Shown piece by piece: positions 25,901 to 39,629 of a DNA stretch of 64,000 nucleotides. The stretch is from Amblyornis subalaris (Eukaryota > Chordata > Aves > Passeriformes > Ptilonorhynchidae): contig JACAXG010000074.1 of assembly GCA_018881555.1 (NCBI GenBank), forward strand, positions 3,045,081-3,109,080, read 5' to 3'. Under the pieces are notes generated by a model that was not told where the DNA came from, made no database searches, and saw nothing but the letters and a program-made list of their open reading frames with translations. Both the position numbers and the translations under genes were made by a program. Each line of letters opens with the position of its first letter. Positions within the stretch are counted from its first letter, which is position 1.

Positions 25901-28900
25901 TCCAAAGAGTGCAGCAAAGTGTTAATATGATCTCTCTGTGGGTTTGAATTACAAACATGTCTTAAGGCACACCAAGAGTATTGAATCAAATGTAAATGTC
26001 TATATGAGTAAAGAAAACATGCTTATGCATCAGGAGGGTTTATTCTGTGCTGGGTAGCCTAAAAAATCAATATGATTTTTAACAGCCATATTTTCATGCA
26101 AATGGACTCTAGCCAGTCTGAAGATATTCCAAGAATCCCAAACTTTATGCACCACCTCTGAAGTCATCTTCACATAGAACAATATTTAATTTGTCATTAA
26201 TTAGTAGATTGCTGTGTGAAAGCCAGCAAACTCTCTTGGCTGAATTGACCAGCACAAAGATTATTCTTCTGGAAATGAGCAGAAATTCATACTGCTGGCA
26301 ATTTCCATGAAAATAGAACTGCCTTTTGTAGCTTTTATTTTAAAATAGAGAATAAAATTATGCCAAAAGACAGCAAATAAAAGGGGTGGAAAATGCTACC
26401 TAAAAGACATAGGCAAGAAAATCCCAGCTTGTGTGTCTGTCCCAGCAAGCTAAAAAGACATTTCTTGCAAAGCGCTATTTGAAAGTTGAATTTATTTGGG
26501 ACCGTTTAGAAGATACTACTAAGTGTAAATCCCTTCTCATTGCATCTCCTGGAAGTCAGGGTAGATTTTGTTGTATGAAATCTTTTCCTCTTTGAAAGTC
26601 AATGACTGGGGAGAGGAGCAGTGGGGAGGGGGAGACTTGGCAGACTGCCACCATCCTCTTTCATTATTTCATANGTTACACGTCCCATATAAATCTACAT
26701 TTGCTTGGTTTGCCACCCCGTATGTCGATGCAGGAACGATTGTTATTTTATAGTTATAAATAATATATGTGCATTCAGAGACATTTCAAATATTTAGCTT
26801 TCTTGAATTCTCACTTTTGCATACTTTCCCCTCCCTATACTCACCCCCTGCCTTTATGTCTGCTACCCAGTCAAAATAAAAGTCTCCCCCATCTCTATCT
26901 CCCATTGTTTTTTCTGTGGTTGATTGAATGGTGTGCTAGGTTCAGTGAACTTGGTCTTGGCTACTGCTCCACCCAGAAACAACCTTCTCTTCTATACCAA
27001 TTATCATATGAAAGCTACTAATGTCGTTTTACTGCAGCTCTGCTTCATGTTTCAGAATTGTAAGTGGCATCGTGCAGCCCACATTTGCCCAGTTGCAGGG
27101 AATAACCCTTCTCACTTCCTTCCTTTTGCCCTGTATTTCCATGTAAAATATTGTCTCCTTCCTTTTATTTGCTAGGTCAGTGTCTTCAATAAATAATTGC
27201 TACTTCAGATATGAAAACAACTTTCAATGTGGGATTCTGATGCTGTTAGAAATATCATTGGATGGTGTGGGACTTATCCTCTGAGGATGAATTGGTTATT
27301 GCAGACAATGGAGGGAGCTGGTCTCTTGGAACTTTATAATGGTGGGAGTCTCTTCAAACAGAGTTTCAAACAGAAAATTTTAAATTTCAGCACAACACAA
27401 CAGTAAAGGACAGTCTAATGTGGTAGAAATTTTAAATGTGGACCAATGTCACTTGTTAAAGGCCTGCCCTCGAACCTGGTTATGTATAAATGTGAAATAT
27501 TTTTATACATTGAGTATATGCATACACATATATGAACATGCTGTTGGTATTTTGAGAGGTTAGTATCCACAGTAATTATTTTGTTCTTNACAACAGTGTT
27601 TGAATGTCAAGAGAGATCCTTTGTTGTCATTACAAGTTTAATAGCCACATAGCCTAGGCANAAAATCTCACTCTGTGCCACCACTAAATGCAATTTGAAT
27701 GCATATTAAAGAGTAAACCAGTTTTCTGATTTTGAAAAAATAGCTTCACAAGAAGAGGTATAATTTAAATTATCAAAAGCAGTTGCCTGTGTCTTTTTCT
27801 TGGATTTAGTCAGAAGATGCAATATATATCAAAACTTTCAGTGTTCTTATTTTTTATCATGTTTATTCTAAAGAAATCTTCACAAGAAACTAGAAATGTA
27901 AACAGCTGGTATNATGAATCTCTGTAGCAGGAATTGCAACATGACTGCCTTTACTGGGGGTGTGGGGGAGAGGACACTTCACTTCCTAAAGGAAATACTC
28001 GGGTTTCATTACTTATATGTTTGTTGTTCCCGCAAAAATGAACCCAAGTGTTTTGAAAGGATTATAAATATGGTTGCAGTCTGGCACTGTGAGCTGGTTG
28101 CAGCCNCTGTGTGTGTTTGTGTCTCTGCTCGAGTGTGGAATTTGGCCAATTCGAACTCTGAGTTGGTCACAAGCAGCCAAATGGCTTTCAGTTTTCTTTT
28201 GTTGTAGCTGCATTCCCTACAGGATAAAACCTTTCAGGCTCTACTTCAAGGTACAATATGCTCCTCTGAGAAGATAAATTATTAAAATGCAGTGTCTGCT
28301 TGTGAAAACTCCAGCTTTGCAAAGTTATGCTCATTTGGACTGCAAGAAATAACCGCTCTATTCTTCCAGGTCTTGGTTAAGCCAAGATATATGCTAATTT
28401 TCTTTTAACTTTGAAGTTCTGTTGGTCTTAAGGAAATCTGTGTTTACGAGAAAAACGGAATCTGCTTCACAGCGAAGGAGTCAACGTGTCTGGTGTGGTT
28501 AATCTGAAAAGCACTTCTTCACAATTAGGTGTGAGAGTCCATTCTAGTATTTGGCTTTATGCATCATCACAGCTTATCTTAAATATTATGAGACAGCTGG
28601 AACAGACAAACCATCTATTTTTTATCACAGAGCTGCATTTTTACTTCTTAGCTGCATAAATACCTGAGGTGTGATAGGCCCAGTCACGAGAGGGGTGGGC
28701 CATCCTCCATGGCAAACCNAGCGCTGTCCATTCCTGCAGGGGTCAGGCAGAGCTGAGGTTACGAAGTCAAACAGGTTCCCAAGACAGCAAACAAAAGTGC
28801 CAGACTATCCTGAGGTCAGGACAAACTGCAGGTTTGTGCAAGCAGCCGCCTCTCCCGTTTTCCAAATCTTTTATATTGTGCTCTTTGCCAGGTTACCTGA

Positions 28901-29410
28901 GTGTTCATCTTCCTGTTACATCCTAGGCTACTGCAGTTACTAAAGAAAATGTATATTATCACTTGGAATGAAATATACGTACACATACAGGATGAATATA
29001 TGGAGTGTGTACATAGCACATACTGAAATAAGCTAAAAAGAATGTTTTCAGACATTTGAGAGTGTTAATATTGATTACTAAATAGATTAAGAGACAGCTA
29101 CAGGAGGTTTTGTCAGGAGATCAAACTTTACCTGTGTGACAGTGTTAATAGTATGAGACATGAACATTTATCAACAAAACAGTTTCANCTGCTTGGCAAA
29201 AAGCATTGCATCTCTGAAGTGTTTTGTCATACAGCTTCTCCCACCTAACAAATCATGGTGTTGTACACTTAAACTTGCTCATGTCAAGGAGAAGAATGTT
29301 TCCAGCAGGAGGCTGTAACAGTAAAGTTCTTGATTAAGGAATTCTTCAAAGATATTTTTTGTTTAGAGTGCATAGTTATCACATTGTTGATAGAAAGGTG
29401 GCAACAAGAA
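22954..29410. other. AT-rich non-coding DNA, no gene seen
   Basis: The longest frame, 116 codons on the minus strand at 23,364-23,714, contains ambiguous bases and no domain. The stretch about 26,040-26,400 has conserved-element texture (ATGCAAAT octamer near 26,098, 'aacaatattt', 'cattaattag') but no direct proof of function. N bases are frequent here. Confidence 0.55.
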
Positions 29411-29845
29411 TGTTAGAACCAGCTGGGTTGGATCTGTGGTCCATCTGGCCCTTCTTATCTCATGCAGTAAATGACTGTACTAGACTTTATATGGGAATAT
29501 AAAGCCCCAGCATAGGAATTTTCTTTTCATATATTTTCTTCCAGTGTGTTCAGGAACTTCTCCAGGAGAGGTATGAATTTGAGACCGGAAGAAAATCACT
29601 CTCTATGCAAAACCCCCCCCATAACACTGATAAGAGTAACATATGCAGAGCAGCCATTCCATGTACATCTGAAGAGNTGGGTCAGATGTATGTCAGAATC
29701 ATCGATGGGTATCTTTAGATTTGATTAATGTGAGGATTAATTGAAGCTTTTGTCCTAACCTTCTGTCTCAGTCCACACCTCAGCTTTTCAGTCTACATTG
29801 TAACATCTGCGTTAATAACGAAGAAAATCTTCCTTTTCTAGAAAT
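29411..29845 (+). repeat. Probable ancient amniote interspersed repeat
   Basis: The left end 'ctgggttggatctgtggtcc' followed by 'atctggcccttc' resembles a repeat frequent in turtle and crocodile genomes (...ctgggtcagaccaatggtccatctagccc...). About 380 bp further on, 'gaagaaaatcttccttttc' resembles its later part (...gaagaaatacttccttttg...). Order and spacing agree with one plus-strand copy that is strongly decayed between the two anchors. I cannot name the family securely, and the middle is not convincingly alignable by eye. Confidence 0.4.
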
Positions 29846-32800
29846 CTTGTTGACATCACTCAACAGGTATTCCAGTGAAATAAACCAGAATTANACATCT
29901 GCAAAATAATTTTTATATGTTCAGGATGTGTACAGGTTCTTAGAGTAAATAATAAAAATATAAGTGAGCCAGAATATAATTTATCTTGGAATATGCAGTA
30001 CTGTTTAATGACAATATNTTACTGACAAATTTCATTATTTGGGGGATTCTCAAGGCAGGTGACATTTGGGGAATACTACCAGGAGTTCCCTNTCTTCCTG
30101 ATATTATCCCAAACAAAAAGAGCTGGAGAAACAGTGTCAGATTTTGAACTATCAAAACTGTTACTCCTTTCAAATGACATTTTTGTTGTCATGAAAAGTT
30201 CAGCATTTTCTTATTATTCTAACATTGTGAAAATATTATTTTTAGAACACTTTGATAAAATTCTCGTATTTCATCTCTCTGCCCAAAATTTTATTTCAAA
30301 ATTTTTTTAAATACTTTTGTTTTCTACAAGATGGATATGCTACATTTGAGCAGTCCTATTCTGCACATATTACTTTAAATTTTAACTGATCTGTAGCCTA
30401 CTGAAAATTAATGCCGGGTCCGTTGGTTATATAATAAATGCCAACAGCTGTCAAAAGCAGAGTGAAGCAAAAGGAGGGGAAAAAAAGACAGCAATTGTCT
30501 TATAAGAGTGCCTCATGGTAATTCAAGAAACATTCTGTGAATTCCACCTCAGTGGGGTATGAAATAAAACCCACATTATGATGGATTGGGAAAACCTGGG
30601 GTGGCCCAAAGCTACTTTCTCTAGAGTGATTTCTTCTTCTTTATTTTTATTTTCTGATAGCTTCCCTAACTCTAACAAGAATAGAAAAAAATNTGAGATG
30701 GGAAAATGTATGACCATGGTAAAGAAAAAAAGAAGGGGAAAAAAATCTTTTGCAATATCAGATAATCTTGAAATACAATAATATATCTTGCTAACCTGTG
30801 AGATCTATAGCTGGCTTATAACTGATCAATTTTCCACCCAGGTTTACAAGAAGAATAAAGACCACTATAGTTCATAAATCAACATTTCTTCAGGTACTTG
30901 TATGTTTTCTCTCTTCTGAAGGTGATTTTAAAAGTAAGCTATAAAAATCAACACATTCAATGAAACAGAGGCATACTAGCAAAAGGGTGTATGTAAGACT
31001 GTGCATATATAGAGAGATAATATTTTTGTACTATATACTAGGTAACCATAATTAGGTTTTGAATTCCATTATATAACAAATGGCTGTTGATGCCTGTAAA
31101 AGCAACAGAGTATTTGGATTCCCCATTTTTTGGCAATCTCACTGACAGTTCTATTTTTGCTGAGGTGCGAACACACCCAAACCTTAGAGAACAGGTTTGC
31201 CTTTCTGTTTTGAACTGGCCACCATGGAGAGCTTCCTCTGGCTTTACAGTAAAATCAAAGTGTTGGAGAGGCAGGGATATCTGTGAGGATTTCATGAGCA
31301 GGAATAGTGACAGTGCAGGACTAGATGCACACACTTCTAACCAAGGTGTTACAAGTCACTGGACCAAATCAATGGCCTGTTCTTTCTTTGGGAGGACTGT
31401 AAACATATAACTTATTCCCTAGCATTTTNCCTGTCTCTTTAATGGGGCTACCAGGAGAACTGGAAGACTCCATGGCTTTCCTGGGGCAATATGAAACCTG
31501 GCTCTGTAACTGCTCTACCTGAAGCACCCAAAGGTTTGCAGCTATCCCAAGTGTACCCTTTTCACCTCTCTCCTTACAGAAAACTGGGACAACATTTGTC
31601 AGTTATGGCCCACTCTGCTGCCAGGTGGGCCTCTTTGGGATTCAAAGTTTAGTGGGAAATGCACCATCCTCAGTTTGGAGCGAAGGGCAGACTGCAACAT
31701 CTGTNGCTGCAGTTACTGTGCTGAGGTCTCTGCTGAAGGTCAGTGCTGAAGCTCCTGGTTTGCAGTAGCTGTAGCAGTGTCTGGTTTCACAGCAGGTCAG
31801 AAATTCCTGTCTGAAGGCCTCAAGGCTCACTACCCAGCTTAGCTGGGGATCTAAAGCAGCAGGAGCTTGGTTTGCCNTCATTCAGCAAGGCAGAGCCCTG
31901 TGTAAACCCATACCCATCTATCACCAGTTCTTTGTCTAATCCACTTGCTCATATTGCCTCCTCCATTGGCTGTGCATTTTTGTTCCCTTCATCCTATAGA
32001 AATGTTAACAGGTGTAGAGACACCAGCCAGTCATGGTCATCTGTGTGCTGCATGCACAAAGAAGTTTTATGAAAAAATTTGGTACGTACAACAGACTTAC
32101 AAGATTGGGTTTCATACTGCTGTGTGTAAATTTTAGGTTTCAGGCCTTACAATATTTGGCTTTTGGTTCCTTATTTGTCTTTTCTGTTTTTATTTAGACA
32201 CCTAGGTAACACCTGAGCCTAATTTTTAATTTAAACCCAAAAACCAGTGCCCTGTGAGGAGCAGCATTCAGTCACCCTGAGCCTGTTTTTGTTCTTCTTT
32301 CTTATAATCCTACTTTCTCTGAGTTTTTTCTCTGCAGTGTAAAAATTCCTCTGCTTGTCTGTTCAGTTTATTTCCTAAGCTCTCTGAGATAGCTGGGAGC
32401 CCACCTTCCATTCATACTCAGCAAGCTCTGAGCTCCTAACTCCATTACACACCTCAAATTGAAAGAAAAAAAAAATCACTCTTCAGCTTGCTGACAGTCT
32501 GCCATGAACACTTAGATGTGCTCTTTCCCTCCAGCAGAAGGGGCCAGATAACTGATATCTTTCGATGGTCTGGATGCCCCATATTGTCCCCACAGCNAGT
32601 GCTGGAAGGCACAATGAGCTGCCAAGGCTTTAAGGGGGAGAAATCTCTGGATTCCTCAGCACTTCACTGCCTGGATTGGCTCTAGGTTGCACTTGGAAGT
32701 TTGAAGAGGAAATTGTGTTTTCACATGAGAAGAAAATATACTTGACAGTTCTGAATACTGAAAGATAGCTGTGGACAAGCAGTGCAACTAAGGTGGCTTT

Positions 32801-35800
32801 GTAAAGTTGCTTTGCAGCACTGACAGCCAGCTAGTGTAGTTGTTTAATCCAAGTACTTTTACAGTTGGAATATGATGCCAGAAAAGGAAATCAGCTTTTG
32901 AGGTGCATTATCTCCTTTCAAGACTGTCCTGGGGGCACTTACTCNTTATCCTGGAATAAAACAAATGAAAGATTTCTTTTAAAAAAATATGGTTTAATCC
33001 ATTTAGAATCCCTGGAGCTGAGTATTTTACATTTTTGTGGCTTGACAAAATAAAACCAGCAATTAGTTTACATGTATTTATCGTTTATGGTTCTTTCCTT
33101 CTCTTTGCAGCTCGTTTTGAACACTATAATCCTGACAGATTAACTTTCCTACTAAAATTATTATCATTTCCTGGAACCATGAATGAAATAGGAGAACATG
33201 TTTACTGTGACTGATGGAGGGAAATCTCATTCTGCTAGATAGTATTTTAAGCCAATTCCCTCCCAACAGCAAAAAAAAAAAAACACAATAAGACAAAATA
33301 AGACAAAAAAACCCACCCTTGTAAACAAATATTGACGTATTTACTTATGTGGATTCATATAATTTCTTCACCAACAGTTTTTGAATCTGATCCATTTTAT
33401 TAAGTCTGAGAGGGGATAAATATTCCAAATATTCCATGAAGGTCAGTGAAAACATGTAGCTTGACAGGGAAAAACTGTCCCGAGAAGGCACTGGTAGAGA
33501 GAACGGCTGCAGGGTGACTGCAGCACACCTGAGAATCCAAACAGGGCAGAAACCTAAAAAAACCTCATCCAGGTGCCATCAGACCTCAAGACAAACCAGG
33601 AGACAGAAAATCTGCACCATTTGCTTTATCCACAGCTTATGGGGCTTCTTGCTTGAGAGCACATAGGAGGCTGGTTAAAAATCTGATTACGATAGATGAT
33701 GTTGGTTTGAGTTTTCTCCTTTTTTCACCTCCTTGGCATTTCACTTTTCTTTGTGTATCTCTGCTCTGTCAAAGAGCAGTCACAGAGTCCTTCATGTCCT
33801 GAACCTCTCCTGCTCGTAAGACTTTAATTTGCAGAAAAGTAGCTAATTCTAACCTTCTTCCAAAACAATTTTTTCCGTAAATCTCGCTTTTAGCATTCTA
33901 TTGCTCTTAGTGATAATTTTTTCCTTTCACACAAATAATTTTCATCTGGGACAAAAGACCAGCTACTTCTGGAAAACAGCCTAGTTATGGAGGTGCCAGA
34001 GAACTGGTCGGATTGTCTGCACAGGTTAGATGAGGAGATACTTGCACCTTTCCCTTCTAGCTCCGGTGGGCAGTGACANTAGGTTTGCAATTTTCCTCTA
34101 GGACTTGTCCACTGCTCTTCCTACTTTACTTTATGTCGAATTTCGGGGTGGGGAAAGAGAACGAGCACAGCCGTGGAGGGTAAGCAGTGGGTGTGGAGCC
34201 CTGCAGCTCACTCGTGAAGCAGACTGGAGGGATGTTGCTGAACGGAGAGGTGGCTGCCCATGCACACTGGCTGTGGATGTGATGTGGGATGTGGGAGCCT
34301 GTGCACAGCCTGAGGAGGTGTGCTTGGAGAACTTCAGCCTCCCTCCTACAGTAAAACTGCCGTTGATGCAGGGCCAGGGTACAGACACTGCTTGAGCTGA
34401 TAGCTCTGGGCCTTTCTGAATAGGAAAATTTGCATTCCCTTCTTGGAAAGTGTAATACATAACTTTTCCAGTGAATATGCCTGGGCTATTTTCGTAATTG
34501 CCATCCTTACAAATTTACTATTTGCCATTTCATTTTCACTAGCAAGTGTGAACATAAAATATCCAAAGCCTTTGTAGCTTGCTTTACAGAGGATTATTTC
34601 AGGCCTAGATGTAATGTTGGGGATCTGCAGTGAGAGATATGGCTTTCAAGAGGCATCCCGACACTGACTTGGCATTCATGTCCCACCTGCTGAATGCCAG
34701 TGGGATCCTGTCCATTGCTTTCACAGGCTTTGGATCCCACCCAGAGCATTCTCAAAGACGGGCAGGAACTGGGAGTGTGTGCTGGATTAGGAAATCGCAA
34801 ACTGTTGAGAGAGGTTTTCTTTTTCATCAGAATTCATTTTTTGTCAACATTTTCTGAATGTTGCTCAAACAACAATGGCTCTGGAAATTAGAGAGTTTCT
34901 CCTGTACAGTAGTTTGAGATATATTCCCAAATTCAATTTTTATACCATAATGTCTCCTAAATAATTTTAAAGCTACGTTGTAAAACTTAACAATTATTAG
35001 AACATTAAGGAGGAGTTTTCTTTAAGCATTTACTTTGTATTACACTAATTTTCTCTAAAATTTATGCAACATATTTCTAAGACCATCATACTACTTCAGA
35101 GCAGGGGGACGGTTACTATCTGTTGCTCTCTTATCCTACTTTGATGTTGGAATTTTGCAGCAGTTTTTAATGCTTTTCTTCCTCTTTAATCAGAATCAAA
35201 ACCTCAGTGGCTGTTTTCCTTCGCCTGTGTTATTTTAATTTCCACATTGTAGCAAAACAGGTTTATCTTTGTCTTGTCATGCAGTATGTATGTTCAAAGA
35301 CTGGTGTGTTTTTGGCTAGAAACTCCTAGAAACTAAACAGAGGTATATTTTCCCCGTTTTGACCATTCATCTTCATCTGCTGCTGCTGATTTTCACTGGT
35401 AGCACAGTCCTTTTCCCTAACAAAGCATATATTCATACGCTTCCTACTCTGCTGATCACCTTGGGTGCTTAACACTTGCTCTTGCCGTCGTTTTCTCGCT
35501 GACATAACCAGGAAGAAATCCCTCTGCCAGGTCCCTCCTGGCTCCGTGGGCTGCGCGCGGCCGGGCGAGGTGGACTCCCTAACTACCAGAATGATTAAAA
35601 TCAGCATCTGCTGCTTAAAGCATCTTGTATTCCTGGTGNAGGTTTTACCCCGGTGAGCATTCCAAGTCAAACAATGCTGTGGTTGTGAATTGTTGTCTCG
35701 CTTGCAGCCTTATTTCTCATTCTTGGCTTGTGTCCTAGGATGGGATCCAGAGCAGTCGCTGACTACAGAGATACAAAAGAAAACACACCACAAAAGAAAC

Positions 35801-37550
35801 ATTTGCACAATCCGCTCGCAAGCACACTGCTCCTGTTGTGTGTTTCTGCTGAGCTGGCCCCCGGAATANAGGTAATTTAAATCCCCCAGGATTAAAAGTA
35901 AAAAACAAACGAGCAATCGGAAAGTTGAACTCCTTATAGTCTCTTCCTTTTTTGAAGAAAGAGGAAACAGAAAGGAAAAATCTTTTAGATATTCACTTTA
36001 AGTGCTCTTGACTCTAAGAACTGTGACTGAGAAGCACCTAAAAGTCCTCATAGCCCTTGATGTCTACCCAAACTGCAGTGTTAGTAAAAGTGTGCCAGGC
36101 ACTCATCTTGCCTTCTTACCTGCTCTCAAGNAGACACCAGACTTTCGTGCAAGGGAGATTACTGCTTCCAAGCTAGGCAACCTTCTTCAAAATCTGTGCC
36201 TGAAATCCCTTTGAGGATTTGGTGTTAAACCCCATCTCTGNTACTCTTTGTCGATCCTCAATAACTACAGCAGTCATCCAGGCAGAAGCCTTTTCTAGGA
36301 CTACTAACGGATGTCCTGAACTCGAGATGATACTCAGGATTTTGTAACTAATTGGGTCTCCCAGAAATCTGGATGGTTCCCCCATGGAAGCACAGAAGGT
36401 GCTTTTATCAGCTCCCCAGCCAGTGTGTCCCCTTCTGTCCTACCACTGTGTGAGGAAAACAAGGAAGGAAAGTATAGCCCTACTTCAGTTTTGTTTAGAA
36501 ATGGTCTTCCAGAAATGGCAAAGGGACATAACAACGGCTCTAGTTAGCAACAGAAATTGAAGAAACTAAAAAATTTATTATTACTGTTGTTTTTATTATT
36601 ATATTTTGAGTAACAACAATAATAGCTAGAAATTAGACTAAGAAAAATGTGCAGAGGAGGTGGAAAGAGAAGTTGCACAGAAAATTATTTTTAGAGAGAA
36701 NTGAAAGCTGTAAGAAATTGCATCTCAAGATGAAGGCATGTGTAGATAGAGGAGAGAAATGACAACAAAATTAAAAGATATATTAAGGAAAAGTATTCCA
36801 AGAAAAAATACAGGCACTGAAAGGTACCAAATAGAAAAGGCAGAAGCAAAGATAGGGTAGGCAGATTAAAAAAAAGGAAAAGCATTAAATAATAGGAGGT
36901 GAGATACAGATTGGATGAGTGGCTATTCTGGCACTCNGTTCGATGCCACTTTTTTTTTTCATTAGTGTAACTACACCAGCCTTCACTCACACGTACATCT
37001 CTGGGCACATGGTGGCAGACGACACCATCGGCAAGTTCAGCATGCCAGGATTTTCTGAATGGGGAAGAACTGGTGTCTTAGGGTTTAAGCTATTCCCANT
37101 TTTCTTTCTGCCTAGGTTGTGCGTGGTGCACCAGTACTTGGGGATTTTTTACTGTATTTCTGTAATGTAATTATTTTTGCTACTCCAAATGAGATAAACG
37201 ATACAAACCTTAATCCGAATGTAACAGACAGACTTTGGTGTTTCAAGCTGCCTTCTGCCAAAGCAGCCAAAATTATGTATACTTTTTTGTATACTGGGAT
37301 TCAGGCATAANGCTGTGTTTTCACTGTGCAGCTGGGCACTTCTCTGCCATCGGCTCTTGCCTCATCACTGAGGGTTTAGTGGATGAATGTGAGCCGGTTT
37401 GCTCTGTTTCCAGCCCCAATCCTGCACTTGGGGAGGACACTGTGTTGCTCAGAACATTTGCCTGGGGTCAGCAGCAATTCCCTGCTCTGCTGCCAACTGC
37501 CCACGCACTCACAGGCAAATCCCTTTCCCTCTCCAGGACTCAGACCTGAG
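29846..37550. other. Non-coding DNA with a small CpG patch at 35.46-35.70 kb
   Basis: No gene is supported; the longest frame is 114 codons (35,326-35,670, minus) and it overlaps an unrelated frame on the other strand. A CpG cluster around 35,480-35,590 contains 'ctgcgcgcggccgggcgagg' with about ten CpGs in 170 bases. Other landmarks are an A13 run plus two 'aataagacaa' units at 33,271-33,308 and a TTATTA-rich stretch near 36,580. None is a gene. Confidence 0.5.
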
Positions 37551-37559
37551 GAGCCACAT

Positions 37560-38000
37560 CCAGCTGGCTGCGATGGGGGCAAGCGTGTCAAAGCTTCTCA
37601 AACACGGGGCTAAGGGGACTCAAGTGCATTTAGGCTNCCCCGGCTAAAAGCTCTCAGCTCCCAGTGGCACTTGGAGGTGTTGAGGGCAGCGAAAAGGCGG
37701 CAGCAGAGCCTGGTTTGCAGCTCCTGAAATGTCAGGGGCCGGGACTCGGGGCGAGAGGAGCCCACTCGGAAGCACAGCTGTGCAAACCGCTCCACTGACC
37801 TTTGCGATGTTCCTCGCTGCTCTCTCGCTGTTCCCCAGCTCAGCCACATCTCCTTTGTTCCAGCAACGCTGCTGCTCGGCGCCGAGCTGGGCCNGGTGCT
37901 TTGTTAGGTCTCTCCTTGGTGCGGGCACCGGAGGCACTCCGCTTCCCTCTTATCTGGCCTCCTTGCTTCACCTTTTCTCTATCGCCCGCGTTATTGTATC
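37560..38000. promoter_or_regulatory. CpG-rich patch, possible promoter or enhancer
   Basis: I count about 20 CpG dinucleotides between 37,680 and 38,005, which is high for this window, with GC clearly raised. Overlapping open frames on both strands (up to 114 codons) follow from the base composition and show no domain. No TATA box or start-proximal exon can be identified. An orphan CpG cluster may mark a non-coding RNA promoter or a regulatory element. Confidence 0.4.
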
Positions 38001-39600
38001 GCAGATATACTACCTTGGGATCACAACAGTCCCTCTCCACACATATGTAAATTCTAAATTACCTCATCGTTAATCTGGGAAGCAGGCAGCTTTCCATATT
38101 AGGCGGCAATCTGTTCCTGCACAGCTCCGTGGTTCAGAGGGGAGCCCGTGGCCCTTGGCGAGGCAGCGTCACCTGCCCCCGAGCAGGGAGCCCTGTGCAA
38201 TGCTGCATGCCCTGCTCCTGGTGGCTGCCCCAACCCCAGTGTCCCAGCATGACAGTCCTCACCCACATCCCCAGCTGACCAACACAGGGTACTGCTGNTT
38301 AGAGAGGTGTGATGGCAAAACTTTGTAAAATCACGCACTGTGGTCACCTCAGTTTTACCTGGTTATCGTGATTTTCTGCCTTCTGAGTCTTACTGGCACT
38401 TTTAGTGTAGCCAAACCAGGTGCACTGGTCATTAAGTTCATGCCATTTGTGTGCTCCTGTTGCATCCGACTGTCAATTAAACTGATTGCTCACGTGCATT
38501 TTCATGTGCTGCATGCTTAGACATCAGTGCACCTAACAGGAGAACACAAGAAGCGTGTGCTCATTGACAAATTGAAATGCAAGGGAATAAATTAGCATCT
38601 TCCTTTAAAAAAAAAGCATGCTTTATTAACATGTGTTTTGTTCAAAACTGAATGGAGAAGTTCAAGCATTCATGTAAAATGTAAGCAATTGAATTATCTT
38701 CAATATTCCTTGATAGTCATTGAGAAACTGGTATTGTTTTCGATGTATTTCACAATTGGTCGCCTTGAAAAACTGCTTACTGGTATATTATGTTTACCAT
38801 TAACCGAGAAAATGATCTGGTGCCTGAATGGAGAATTANCGAAGGGGTGTTTATTGTCTTCTTGCTGCCTTCACCACAATTTACAGAGGCACGAAGGAAG
38901 CAGGCGGGGTGAGCCCTGCTAAGGCGCTGTTTTCATTTGCAGCCACTAGTGAGTGCTCTTGAATAGTTTTTCAAGACAGAGAGTCCTTGAACCCCACCGA
39001 ACTGCGAAATCTGGATCTCTGGCTGAATCTGTTGGAAACAGGAGAAAGAAAGTGATTTATAAAGGGGAAAACACGGTGCCACCGGTGCGGAGGTGACTTC
39101 CCCAAACAGGGCACGATGCAGGGCAGCAGCAGCAGATGGAGCGGCAGGGACTTGGCTTTATTAAGCAGGATTAAAAATAAAACAGCAGTGCTGACAATCT
39201 GCATCTTGCAGTTGCTTTTATTTCTGTCCTGTGGTAATCCTGCAGCTTTGTCAGGAGTTCCTATTGCAGCCGAGTTGTACCTGCTGTTACTCGTTTTGCC
39301 TTGTGCGTGTGTGCGCACCAGCTCAGAGATACAGACTCCTAGGCAGGTAAATAAACAGCAAAGGCTGGGTATTATCCTGGGCTGAAGGCTGAGCCTTGTA
39401 CAAACAAACGCAGTTATAGTTGGCTGAAAAGGTCACGATTTACTTAGATTTGAAAGAAAGTAGTTGTAAATTATGGACACGGGTAACTAAAGCTTTTTGA
39501 TGGGCAACTTTGCCAAGCGAATATTTTTACGTTGGCTGAGGCTTGATACTGTCCTAATAATAAAAAGACTTTGTANTTACATGCTTGGACAGAAGCTGAG
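38001..39600. promoter_or_regulatory. Conserved-looking non-coding block (inferred)
   Basis: The part 38,430-38,830 has motif-dense texture: a CACGTG E-box at 38,491-38,496, 'tgtcaattaa', 'gcatgctttattaac', 'caattgaatt' and 'tatgtttacc' (forkhead-like). The flanks 38,100-38,330 and 38,880-39,130 are moderately CpG-rich. No gene is supported; a 115-codon minus frame at 38,971-39,318 has no recognisable domain. Functional status is a guess from composition. Confidence 0.28.
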
Positions 39601-39602
39601 AT

Positions 39603-39629
39603 ATTAATTAATTTAAGAAATTAATTAAT
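39603..39629. repeat. Perfect inverted repeat, 12-bp arms, 3-nt loop
   Basis: The arms ATTAATTAATTT and AAATTAATTAAT are perfectly complementary and are separated by AAG. Each arm contains TTAATTAA and overlapping TAAT/ATTA homeodomain cores. It could be a symmetric homeodomain-protein target or a cruciform-prone site. Confidence 0.9.
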
